Below are positions 9,341 through 16,682 of a stretch of 64,000 bases of DNA, piece after piece. The stretch's first letter is position 1, and every line of letters begins with the position of its first letter. This stretch comes from Streptomyces antibioticus (GTDB lineage Bacteria > Actinomycetota > Actinomycetes > Streptomycetales > Streptomycetaceae), in the NCBI RefSeq assembly GCF_001514065.1, contig NZ_KQ948424.1:1026994-1090993 (forward strand), read 5' to 3'. Below the pieces are notes generated by a model. It worked only from the letters and a program-made list of their open reading frames with translations, searched no databases and was not told where the DNA came from. The position numbers and the translations under genes are program-made.

Positions 9341-10873
9341 ATGAACGCCGACGCAGGACTCCGGGGGTCGTACTGGCTCGAGACCGCCCCGCCCGGCGAC
9401 CCCGCACCCCCGCCCGCCGGTGACCTCAGCGTCGACGTCGCCGTGATCGGCGGCGGCATGGCCGGGCTGAGCACGGCCTGGGAGCTGGTGAGGGAGGGCC
9501 GCGAGGTGGCCGTGCTGGAGGCCGGCCGGCTCGCCGCCGGGGTGACCGGCCGCACCACGGCCAAGCTGAGCGCCCTGCACACCCTCGTCTACGACCGGCT
9601 GCGCCGCACGCGCGGACCGGAGGGGGCGCGGCTGTACGCCCGTTCGCAGACGGAGGCGATCCGGCACGCCGCGGAGATCGTGGCGGAGCTGGGCGTCGAC
9701 TGCGACTGGGAGGAGGCGGCCGCGTTCACGTACGCCGAGGACGCGGACGGCGTCGCGGAGTTGCGGGCCGAGGCGGAAGCGGCGCGCGAGGCCGGCCTGG
9801 CGGCCTCCTTCGTCACCGACACCGAGCTGCCGTTCCCGGTGGCGGGCGCGGTCAAGGTGGTACGGCAGGCCCAGTTCCACCCCCGCAAGTACCTGCTGGC
9901 ACTCGCCGACGACCTGCGCAGGCGCGGCGGCACGGTGTACGAGGACACACGGGTCGTCGCCCTGACCGAGGGCGAGCCGTGCGTCCTGACGACCGACGCC
10001 GGGGTGACGGTGCGCGCCCATGACGTGGTCGTCGCCACCCACTACCCGGTGTTCGACCGGGCCCTGCTCTTCACCCGCCTCTCCCCCCGCCGCGAACTGG
10101 TCGTGGCCGGGACCGTCGACGCGAGCCGCGCCCCGCGCGACATGTACATCACGCCGGAGCAGAACACCCGCTCGGTGCGCAGCGCGCCGTACGGCGACGA
10201 CGACTCCGTACGGCTGCTGATCGTCACCGGTGAGCACTTCACGCCCGGCACCGCGGACGTCGACAAGCGCTTCGCGCGGCTCGCGGAGTGGGCCGACGAC
10301 CGCTTCCGCGGGCTGACCCTCACCCACCGCTGGGCGACCCAGGACAACGACTCCACCGACTCCGTGCCCCTCGTCGGCCCGCTCCACCAGGGCAGCGGGC
10401 ACACCTACGTGGCGACCGGCTTCGGCGGCTGGGGACTGAGCGGCGGCATCATGGCGGGCCGCCTGATCACCGACCTGATGGCCGGCCGCGAGGTCGCGTG
10501 GGCCGGCCTGTACGACCCGCGCCGCCTCGGCTCCGTCGTCCGCGAGGGCGTGTCCTTCCTCAAGCACCAGACGCAGGTCGCCCGGCACTTCGTCGGCGAC
10601 CGGCTGCCGCCCCGGTCGGGCCCGGCGCCGGAGGACCTCGCGCCCGGTGACGGCGCGGTGATGAGGGTGGGCGGCCACCGGTGTGCCGTGCACCGCGACG
10701 AGAGCGGACAGCTCCGAGCGGTCTCGGCGAACTGCACCCACCTCGGCTGCGTCGTGGGATTCAACCGCGCCGAACAGGCCTGGGAATGCCCGTGCCACGG
10801 CTCCCGGTTCGCCCCCGACGGCAGCATCCTCCAGGGGCCCGCGGTACGCCCGCTGGAACAGCGCGACCTCTGA
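9341..10873 (+). CDS. FAD-dependent oxidoreductase with C-terminal Rieske [2Fe-2S] domain
   Basis: A 510-residue two-domain redox enzyme. The N-terminal DAO/glycine-oxidase-like FAD domain (about 28-400) shows the dinucleotide motif VAVIGGGMAGLSTAWELV and ends in YVATGFGGWGLSGGI. The C-terminal Rieske domain (about 420-510) has CTHLGC and CPCHGS, giving two Cys and two His ligands. AGGAGG 5 bases before the ATG supports the start. The fusion is known in bacteria; the substrate is unknown. It opens a same-strand run with a small peptide, a methyltransferase, a CDGSH protein and a diiron-type oxidase, suggesting electron transfer in a shared process. Confidence 0.92.
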   Translation: MNADAGLRGSYWLETAPPGDPAPPPAGDLSVDVAVIGGGMAGLSTAWELVREGREVAVLEAGRLAAGVTGRTTAKLSALHTLVYDRLRRTRGPEGARLYARSQTEAIRHAAEIVAELGVDCDWEEAAAFTYAEDADGVAELRAEAEAAREAGLAASFVTDTELPFPVAGAVKVVRQAQFHPRKYLLALADDLRRRGGTVYEDTRVVALTEGEPCVLTTDAGVTVRAHDVVVATHYPVFDRALLFTRLSPRRELVVAGTVDASRAPRDMYITPEQNTRSVRSAPYGDDDSVRLLIVTGEHFTPGTADVDKRFARLAEWADDRFRGLTLTHRWATQDNDSTDSVPLVGPLHQGSGHTYVATGFGGWGLSGGIMAGRLITDLMAGREVAWAGLYDPRRLGSVVREGVSFLKHQTQVARHFVGDRLPPRSGPAPEDLAPGDGAVMRVGGHRCAVHRDESGQLRAVSANCTHLGCVVGFNRAEQAWECPCHGSRFAPDGSILQGPAVRPLEQRDL

Positions 10874-10950
10874 AGAACCACCGTTTCCCCGCGGCCCAGC
10901 AGGGCACTCGGCGGACAGTTCGACGAGACACAGAGAGAAGTTGAACCGCC

Positions 10951-11136
10951 GTGACCACGTCCACCGTCCAGAACGACACGACCACCCCCCTCCGGGTGGC
11001 GAAGACGGGCTGGCGAAAGGCTCGCACCGTACGCGACAAGGGCGTACGCACCTGCCTCTCCCCCGTCGACGACGGCACCCGCCCCTCCGCCACGGACCCC
11101 GGCGGCGAGGGCAACATCGTCCGCGGCGACGACTGA
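10951..11136 (+). CDS. Small 61-residue protein of unknown function
   Basis: An open frame from GTG at 10951 with nearly every third codon position G or C, as expected of a real Streptomyces gene. The product is basic in the middle (VAKTGWRKARTVRDKG), has one cysteine (VRTCLSPVDDG) and ends in an acidic, Gly-rich tail (GGEGNIVRGDD). It has no signal peptide or membrane segment. The ribosome binding site is weak (GAGAGAAG about 10 bases upstream). It lies between the Rieske oxidoreductase and the methyltransferase. It could be a substrate or accessory peptide for the enzymes around it, but that is conjecture. Confidence 0.55.
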   Translation: MTTSTVQNDTTTPLRVAKTGWRKARTVRDKGVRTCLSPVDDGTRPSATDPGGEGNIVRGDD

Positions 11137-11153
11137 CCCGAGACAGCCCCCAG

Positions 11154-11195
11154 CACCCGCACACCCTCACCCCCCACCCGCACACCCTCACCCCC
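11154..11195. repeat. Two perfect tandem 21-bp repeats
   Basis: A 21-base unit beginning CACCCGCACACCCTCA occurs twice head to tail without mismatch, in the short gap between the 61-residue gene and the methyltransferase gene. It could be replication slippage or a leader element. Confidence 0.8.
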
Positions 11196-11207
11196 ACCAG
11201 GACGCCC

Positions 11208-11894
11208 ATGCCCTCCGCCACCGTCGGCTGCCCCACCCCCGCCGACCCCCGCCGCTGCGTCGTCCCCCGGGGCGTGTACGCGCCGCAGGCCGACACCCGT
11301 CGCCTGCGGCGGGCGCTGCACCGGGAACCGATCACGGACCGGACGCACGTGCTGGACCTCGGCACCGGCAGCGGGGCGCTCGCGGTCGAGGCGGCCCGGC
11401 TCGGCGGCCGCGTCACCGCGGTCGACATCTCCTGGCGGGCGGTCGCGGCCGCCTGGCTCAACGGCGTGCTGAACGGCCAGAGCCTGCGCGTCCGCCACGG
11501 CGACCTCGCCTCGGCGGTCCCCGGCCGCCGCTTCCACCTGGTGCTCGCCAACCCGCCCTACGTCCCCGCCCCCGGCGCGGCCCCGCCCCGCGGCCCCGCC
11601 CGCGCCTGGGACGCCGGCCCGGACGGCCGGCTGCTGATCGACCGGGTCTGCGACTCCGCACCGGCGGTCCTGCACCCCACGGGCGCCCTGCTCCTCGTCC
11701 ACTCCCATCTGTGCGGCGTCGACGCCACCCTGGCCCGCCTCACCGAGGCCGGTCTGCGCGCGGAGGTCGTCGACCGCACCCGGCTGCCGTTCGGCCCGGT
11801 GCTGCGCTCCCGGCTCGGCTGGCTGCGCGAGCGAGGCCTGGTGAACGGCGAGACGACGGAGGAACTGGTGGTGATCCGTGGCCGCCGCAGCTGA
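11208..11894 (+). CDS. HemK/MTQ2-like class I SAM methyltransferase
   Basis: A 228-residue Rossmann-fold methyltransferase. SAM motif I is VLDLGTGSGALAVEAA near residue 48, the acidic ribose-binding residue is in VTAVDIS, and the catalytic motif is ANPPYVP near residue 115. NPPY is the mark of enzymes that methylate planar amide or amine nitrogens, including the glutamine methyltransferases PrmC and MTQ2. It lacks PrmC's N-terminal helical domain and so resembles the shorter MTQ2/HemK2 form. The target is unknown. The ATG has AGGA upstream, and the 3' end overlaps the CDGSH gene by 17 bases. Confidence 0.87.
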   Translation: MPSATVGCPTPADPRRCVVPRGVYAPQADTRRLRRALHREPITDRTHVLDLGTGSGALAVEAARLGGRVTAVDISWRAVAAAWLNGVLNGQSLRVRHGDLASAVPGRRFHLVLANPPYVPAPGAAPPRGPARAWDAGPDGRLLIDRVCDSAPAVLHPTGALLLVHSHLCGVDATLARLTEAGLRAEVVDRTRLPFGPVLRSRLGWLRERGLVNGETTEELVVIRGRRS

Positions 11895-12111
11895 CCGCCC
11901 CCGCCGCATACGCGTCCAGCGCGACGGGCCCCTGCTGATCGAGGGACCGGTCGAAGTGGTCGACGAGCACGGCGAGGTGACGGTCTCCGACCGTTTCGAG
12001 GTCGCGGTCTGCACCTGCCGCCGCAGCCGCCTGTACCCGTGGTGCGACACCAGCCACCGCCGCCGCGAGCGCCGCACCGGCACAGCGGCCGACGAAGGCG
12101 GCCGGACATGA
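11878..12111 (+). CDS. CDGSH-type iron-sulfur protein
   Basis: A 77-residue soluble protein with one CDGSH [2Fe-2S] motif. The ligands Cys45, Cys47, Cys56 and His60 have exactly the C-x-C-x8-C-x3-H spacing of mitoNEET proteins (CTCRRSRLYPWCDTSH). The usual Gly after Cys-Asp is Thr here. It probably carries electrons or a labile cluster. It starts at GTG 11878 inside the end of the methyltransferase gene, and its stop overlaps the start of the oxidase gene in an ATGA arrangement, so three genes are translationally linked. Confidence 0.88.
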   Translation: MAAAADRPRRIRVQRDGPLLIEGPVEVVDEHGEVTVSDRFEVAVCTCRRSRLYPWCDTSHRRRERRTGTAADEGGRT

Positions 12112-13106
12112 CCAGCCCCTCCCGGCACCGGCCCCCACAGCTCCCCGCCCCCCGCGGCCCGCTCTCCGCCGCGGTACGCGCCGCCCTCCTGGGCGCACCG
12201 CCCCCGCAGAACATCCCGGAGGACTCCCCCGCCTACGGCGACGACCTCCAACTCGCCCTCTACACCCTTTACGAACTGCACTACCGCGGCTTCCGCGACG
12301 TCCCCGACACCCTGGAGTGGGACAGCGCCCTGCTCGCCTGCCGCGCCGCCCTCGAGGACCGCTTCCTGACGGCCCTGCGCGAGGACGTACCGACCACCGG
12401 CACGACCGCCACCGCCGCCCTCGACGAGCTCCAGGTCGAACCGACCGCCGACCCCGACGGCACGAGCGTGTCGTTCTTCCTGCGCGACGAGGGCACCCTC
12501 GACCAACTGCGCGAGTACGCGGCCCTGCGCTCGCTCTACCACCTCAAGGAGGCCGACCCGCACGCCTGGGTCATCCCCCGGCTGCACGGGCGGGCCAAGG
12601 CGGGGATGGTCGCGGTGGAGTTCGACGAGTTCGGCGCGGGCCGCCCCGACGAGATCCACGCGGAACTGTTCGCCGACCTGATGACGGACCTGAAGCTGGA
12701 GACGGCGTACGGCCACTACGTCGACGCGGCCCCGGCCGAGGCGCTCGCCACCGTCAACCTGATGAGCCTGTTCGGTCTGCACCGGGCGCTGCGCGGCGCG
12801 CTGGTCGGCCACTTCGCCGCCGTGGAGGTGACCTCGTCCCCCGGCTCCCGCCGCCTCGCCGAGGCACTGCGCCGGGTGGGGGCGGGCCCGGCGGCCGTAC
12901 GGTTCTACACCGAGCACGTCGAGGCCGACGCCGTGCACGAGCAGGTCGTACGGCAGGACGTCGTCGCCGGTCTCCTGGAGAGCGAGCCGGAGCTGGACGC
13001 CGACGTGGTGTTCGGCGTCCGCGCGACGACGTACCTGGAAGAACGCCTGGCCGCCAGGCTGCTGGGAGCCTGGCGGCAGGAGGCCACCGCACTGCGCGGC
13101 CCCTGA
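12108..13106 (+). CDS. Iron-containing redox enzyme, heme-oxygenase-like diiron oxidase type
   Basis: A 332-residue all-helical protein of the iron-containing redox enzyme family, related to heme-oxygenase-fold diiron oxidases (HDOs) such as UndA and SznF. Candidate metal ligands are Glu56 and His58 in YELHYRG, acidic residues around VEFDEFGAG (171-176) with His184, Glu240, and a clear H-x3-D-x2-H motif at His270, Asp274 and His277. The N-terminal 30 residues are Pro-rich. Known HDOs oxidise amines, fatty acids or amino acids; the substrate here cannot be read. The ATG overlaps the CDGSH stop codon. Confidence 0.83.
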   Translation: MTSPSRHRPPQLPAPRGPLSAAVRAALLGAPPPQNIPEDSPAYGDDLQLALYTLYELHYRGFRDVPDTLEWDSALLACRAALEDRFLTALREDVPTTGTTATAALDELQVEPTADPDGTSVSFFLRDEGTLDQLREYAALRSLYHLKEADPHAWVIPRLHGRAKAGMVAVEFDEFGAGRPDEIHAELFADLMTDLKLETAYGHYVDAAPAEALATVNLMSLFGLHRALRGALVGHFAAVEVTSSPGSRRLAEALRRVGAGPAAVRFYTEHVEADAVHEQVVRQDVVAGLLESEPELDADVVFGVRATTYLEERLAARLLGAWRQEATALRGP

Positions 13107-13113
13107 CGAACCA

Positions 13114-13770
13114 CTACCGCGCGGGACCGAACACCGGGGGCCGCAGATCGTCCCCCGAGGGCCCGACGTCCCCCTCCTCCCAGGCGGGGTCATGGGCACA
13201 CGGAACACTGGCACCGCCCATGAAGTACTCGCGGTCCGGGAACCAGGTGAACGACATCCGCTCGTCGCCGCCGTCCCGCTGCACGAACAGGCTCCAGTCC
13301 TGCCCGTCCTTGCCCTCCCGGTACGACGTGACCTCCCAGCCGTCGTCCCGCAACCGCTCGTGCAGCCGCCGCAGTCCGGGCACGGCCTGGCCGGCCGGCA
13401 CATGGTCCAGGGCCCAGTCGTGGCTCATCGTGTAGGCGCCGTCGACGGCCCTGTCGTCCATGCCCAGCAGCCCGCCGTCGTAGCAGAACCCGGAGTCGAA
13501 GGTGTTCTCCGTGCTGACGCCGACCTTCTCGACGCCCGGCGGCACGGTCCGGGTGAACCCCAGGACGTCGTACGCCTCCTGGGACCGCTCGAAGGCGCGG
13601 TCGGCCATCTCCTCGGGCGCGACGCGCGGATAGTCCGTCGACCCCGCAGACCCCCAGGCGAGCCCGACGAACAGCAGGACGACGACACCGAGCAGGGCGA
13701 CCAGCGCGGCACACCCACAGCCGAGCGCACCGGCGGCAGAGGGGCGGGAAGGGGAGGCGTTCGAGGACAT
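13114..13770 (-). CDS. Hypothetical membrane-anchored protein
   Basis: A 218-residue protein with a short Ser/Pro-rich N-terminus, one hydrophobic segment at about residues 15-40 and an extracytoplasmic region, so it is probably anchored outside the membrane. The exported part has a conserved-looking core (MSHDWALDH, RLRDDGWEVTSYREGKDG, MSFTWFPDREYF). I do not recognise a family. It converges with the diiron-type oxidase gene, with 7 bases between the stop codons. Confidence 0.75.
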   Translation of the reverse strand: MSSNASPSRPSAAGALGCGCAALVALLGVVVLLFVGLAWGSAGSTDYPRVAPEEMADRAFERSQEAYDVLGFTRTVPPGVEKVGVSTENTFDSGFCYDGGLLGMDDRAVDGAYTMSHDWALDHVPAGQAVPGLRRLHERLRDDGWEVTSYREGKDGQDWSLFVQRDGGDERMSFTWFPDREYFMGGASVPCAHDPAWEEGDVGPSGDDLRPPVFGPAR

Positions 13771-13814
13771 GCCAGGACGCTAAGCCGCCCCCGGCCCCCG
13801 CCGGATGAGCGCGA

Positions 13815-14501
13815 TCACTCGCCCGCCCCTGGGTACGGGTACTCATCCTCACCACCCGCCACCACGGTGAAGTGCCGCGCGCCGCCACCGCCCTCCAGTT
13901 CGTCGAGTACGGCGACGGCCAGATCCTCGGCACTGATCCACGACCGCCCGCCCGCATCCGCCAGCAGCGTGTCGGTACCGCGCCGATAACGCCCGGTCCG
14001 CTCACCCGGCTCCAGCAGACCGGGCGGACTCAGATAGACCCAGTCGGCACCGAAGTGCCCTTCACACGCCCGGAGTTGGGCGACCCCCGCCGCGGCGACG
14101 GCCCGCAGCGCATCCGGCACGTACACGGGATCATGGGCGACCAGCAGCTCCCCCTCCCCCGGACTGCGCAGCGCCCCGGCACCGCCGACCACGAGCACCC
14201 GGACACCGAGCCGCGCGGCGGCGTCCAGCACGGTCCGGGTCACCCCCACGAGAAACTCCTCGTCGACCGGATGACTCCGCACGGCGAGAACGAAGGCGTC
14301 CGCACCGGACCCCACGAGCACCTCGGCCAGGGCCGCCGAGTCACCGGCGTCGACCGCGCCCCCGGTGACACCGTCCCCCACCGTCTCTCCCTTCCGCGAC
14401 AACGCCAGCACCCGATGCCCCCGCACCCCGGCCTCCGCGACCACCCGACGTCCGACCATCCCGGTGGCACCGAGCACCACGAGATGCATGTCAGCCCTCA
14501 T
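13815..14501 (-). CDS. NAD(P)H-binding (NmrA/atypical SDR) protein
   Basis: A 228-residue Rossmann-fold protein. The N-terminal dinucleotide motif LVVLGATGMVGRRVV and the LVVGGAGAL strand mark the NAD(P)-binding/NmrA-like group of atypical SDRs. There is no canonical Tyr-x3-Lys pair, so it may be a redox sensor or reductase of unknown substrate. The ATG at 14499-14501 overlaps the stop of the EamA transporter by one base (TGATG), so the two are coupled. Confidence 0.83.
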   Translation of the reverse strand: MRADMHLVVLGATGMVGRRVVAEAGVRGHRVLALSRKGETVGDGVTGGAVDAGDSAALAEVLVGSGADAFVLAVRSHPVDEEFLVGVTRTVLDAAARLGVRVLVVGGAGALRSPGEGELLVAHDPVYVPDALRAVAAAGVAQLRACEGHFGADWVYLSPPGLLEPGERTGRYRRGTDTLLADAGGRSWISAEDLAVAVLDELEGGGGARHFTVVAGGEDEYPYPGAGE

Positions 14502-15421
14502 CAACGGCTCCCTCTCCCCGTCCACTTGCCCCACCCCGGGGCATCCAGTTGCGCCGCGAGCGTCGCGGCCAGCGCCAGCACGAACCCGAGGGTCTGCGGC
14601 AGGCTCAGTGACTCGCCCAGTACGACACCCACGACGGCGGCGACCAGCGGGGACAGCAGCACCAGCGGGGCCGACGCGCTCACCGGCAGCCTGCCGATCC
14701 CCCGGGACCACAGCATGTGGGCGATGAGCCCGCCCATGCTGCCGAGCCACAGATAACCGGCGACGGCCCCCGAGTCGATCCGCTCCGGCACTCCCTCACC
14801 CACCAGAACGAGCGGCACCAACACCAGCCCCCCGAAGGCGAGTTGCCAACTGGCCAACGCCAACGGCCCGACCCCCGCCGGCCGCCCCCAGCGCTTCAGC
14901 AGAACAATCCCGGCGGCCATGGACGCCGTACCGGCAAGCCCGGCCACCACCCCCACCCCGTCCAGCCGCGCCCCCGGCCCGAGCACGACGAGCCCGACCC
15001 CGACGACACCGGCCACCCCCCAGGCCCAACGCCACAAGGCCGGCCGGTCGTGCAGCACGGCGGCGGCGAGCCCGGCGACCAGCAGGGGCTGGGTGGCGCC
15101 GAGCGTGGCGGCGACTCCGCCGGGGAGCCGTTCGGCGGCGAGGAACAACAGGGGATACAGGGCACCGATGTTGAGCACGCCGAGCACCGCGGCCTTCCAC
15201 CACCACGCCCCGCGCGGCAGCACCCGGGTCAGGGCGAGCCCGACCAGCCCGGCGGGCAGGGCACGCATCAGCCCCGAGAACAACGGGTGCCCGGACGGCA
15301 GCAGTTCGGTGGTCACGGCGTACGTGGTGCCCCAGGCGGCCGGGGCGAGCGCGGTGAGCGCGACGGTGGCGGCCTGCCGCACCTGCGAGGTATCGGGCGG
15401 CCGTTCGAGCAAGGCAGTCAT
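14501..15421 (-). CDS. EamA (DMT superfamily) transporter
   Basis: A 306-residue membrane protein with about ten hydrophobic segments in two EamA repeats, typical of drug/metabolite exporters such as RhtA/YdcZ-like permeases. The first repeat includes PAAWGTTYAVTTELLP and the second is centred on ASMAAGIVLLKRWG. I chose the ATG at 15419-15421 over an upstream start that would run into the divergent promoter region. The divergent LysR gene is probably its regulator. The substrate is unknown. Confidence 0.88.
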   Translation of the reverse strand: MTALLERPPDTSQVRQAATVALTALAPAAWGTTYAVTTELLPSGHPLFSGLMRALPAGLVGLALTRVLPRGAWWWKAAVLGVLNIGALYPLLFLAAERLPGGVAATLGATQPLLVAGLAAAVLHDRPALWRWAWGVAGVVGVGLVVLGPGARLDGVGVVAGLAGTASMAAGIVLLKRWGRPAGVGPLALASWQLAFGGLVLVPLVLVGEGVPERIDSGAVAGYLWLGSMGGLIAHMLWSRGIGRLPVSASAPLVLLSPLVAAVVGVVLGESLSLPQTLGFVLALAATLAAQLDAPGWGKWTGRGSR

Positions 15422-15509
15422 GGCGCGAGTGTCACCCCACCGAACAATGAATCCAAAGCATGAGTTCGATGGCAGCCATGCACACCACCCATGCATGATG
15501 ATGTCGGCC
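15422..15509. promoter_or_regulatory. Divergent promoter region of the EamA and LysR genes
   Basis: An 88-base gap between divergent genes, where a LysR protein would be expected to bind. It contains CATGCATG and several CCATG-type half sites but no clear T-N11-A palindrome that I can assign. Confidence 0.45.
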
Positions 15510-16394
15510 ATGGACCTCCAGCAGATGCGCTACGTCGTGGCCGTCGCCGAAACCCGCAACTTCACCCGCGCCGCCGAGCGCTGCGAGGTCGTCCAGTCCT
15601 CCCTCAGCCATCGCATCGCGGGCCTGGAAAAGGAGTTGGGCGTGCGGCTCTTCGCCCGCACCAGCCGTCGCGTCGAACTCACCAGCGCGGGCGAGGCGTT
15701 CGTCGCCGCGGCACGCGAGTGCCTGGCCGCGGCCGACCGCGCGGCGGCCGACGCCGCGGCCGCGACGGGGGTGGTACGGGGCCGGCTCGCCGTGGGCGTG
15801 ATCGTGACGACGGCCGCGGTGGACGTGCCGGAACTGCTCCAGCGGTACCGGGCGAGGCACCCGCAGGTCCGGGTCGACCTGCGCTCGGGCCGCAGCGACG
15901 ACCTGGCGGCGGCCGTCCGGGACGGCAAGCTGGACATCGCGTTCCTGGGCCTGCCGGAGAGCCAGCGCCCCACGGACGTGGAGGCCCTCGCCCTGGACCA
16001 CGACCGGCACGCCCTCCTCGTCCCGGCCGGCCACCCCCTGGCCGACACCCCCCAGGTCACCCTGCGCGAGATCGCCGACGAGACGTTCGTGGACTTCGTC
16101 TCCGGCACCCCCGCCCGGGCCCAGTCCGACCAGGCCTTCGCCGCCGCGGGCCTGTCCCGTGACGTGGCCTACGAGGCCGGAGTCGTCGAGCTGATCACCC
16201 GCCTGGTCGCCCGCGGCCTGGGCGTGGCGCTCCTGCCCTCGGCGTTCATCACCCCGCTCGCAGAGGCGGACCCGTCCCTGTCCCTGATCCCGGTCTCCGA
16301 CGGCCCGAGCCGCATCGAATACCTCATCTGGAGCCGCTTCAACCCAAGCCCGGCGACGAGGGCGATGCTCAAGGTGCTCGGCGTACGGGACTGA
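15510..16394 (+). CDS. LysR family transcriptional regulator
   Basis: A 294-residue LysR-type regulator: a winged helix-turn-helix at about residues 1-60 (MDLQQMRYVVAVAETRNF, SSLSHRIAGLEKELG), a linker helix, then a two-lobed periplasmic-binding-like effector domain from about 88 (RLAVGVIVTTAAVDVPELL). It is divergent from the EamA exporter and NAD(P)H-binding genes, so regulation of them is likely. A start 9 bases earlier (ATG at 15501) is also possible. Confidence 0.92.
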   Translation: MDLQQMRYVVAVAETRNFTRAAERCEVVQSSLSHRIAGLEKELGVRLFARTSRRVELTSAGEAFVAAARECLAAADRAAADAAAATGVVRGRLAVGVIVTTAAVDVPELLQRYRARHPQVRVDLRSGRSDDLAAAVRDGKLDIAFLGLPESQRPTDVEALALDHDRHALLVPAGHPLADTPQVTLREIADETFVDFVSGTPARAQSDQAFAAAGLSRDVAYEAGVVELITRLVARGLGVALLPSAFITPLAEADPSLSLIPVSDGPSRIEYLIWSRFNPSPATRAMLKVLGVRD

Positions 16395-16682
16395 CCCCCA
16401 CGCACCTTTGGCCGCGTACGGCGGGAAGGGGACGCTACGCCCTGCACCACCGGCCCGGCGAGGCGCACCCCCACGGCGCGGCACCCGGCGACGGCGGTGA
16501 GGGGACGTGTCGGGGGGTGTCCGCCCGCAGCGGTTGGCGCGTCAACACGGGCGCCCTTTTATAGGTGACCGATTCCGCGCCGTTCCGAGGACGGACACCC
16601 CCCGGCGCGGCCCCGCCCCACAACGAACCGCCCCACAACGCACCGCACCGCGGAGGCGAACCCCCACAAGGCCGCACCCGGC
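16395..16682. other. Intergenic region between convergent genes, with an inverted-repeat element
   Basis: 288 bases with no supportable gene. They contain the 92-bp inverted-repeat element listed separately and, near 16615-16645, a short direct repeat of CGCCCCACAACG. Confidence 0.6.
16512..16603. repeat. 92-bp element with perfect 12-bp inverted ends
   Basis: GGGGGGTGTCCG at 16512-16523 is exactly complementary to CGGACACCCCCC at 16592-16603, and GGCGCG / CGCGCC lie nested inside. The centre includes CCCTTTTATAGG, AT-rich for this genome. It could be a structured RNA, a long terminator for the converging genes or a small mobile-element remnant. I saw no target-site duplication. Confidence 0.55.

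Noticed and set aside
8335-13106. Classical polyketide or NRPS gene cluster
   Set aside because: Although SRPBCC, methyltransferase and oxidase genes are close together, there is no synthase, carrier protein or resistance gene.
9197-13403. Long minus-strand frames opposite the metallo-redox cassette
   Set aside because: They cross several well-supported plus-strand genes and contain no recognisable motif; high G+C explains the lack of stop codons.
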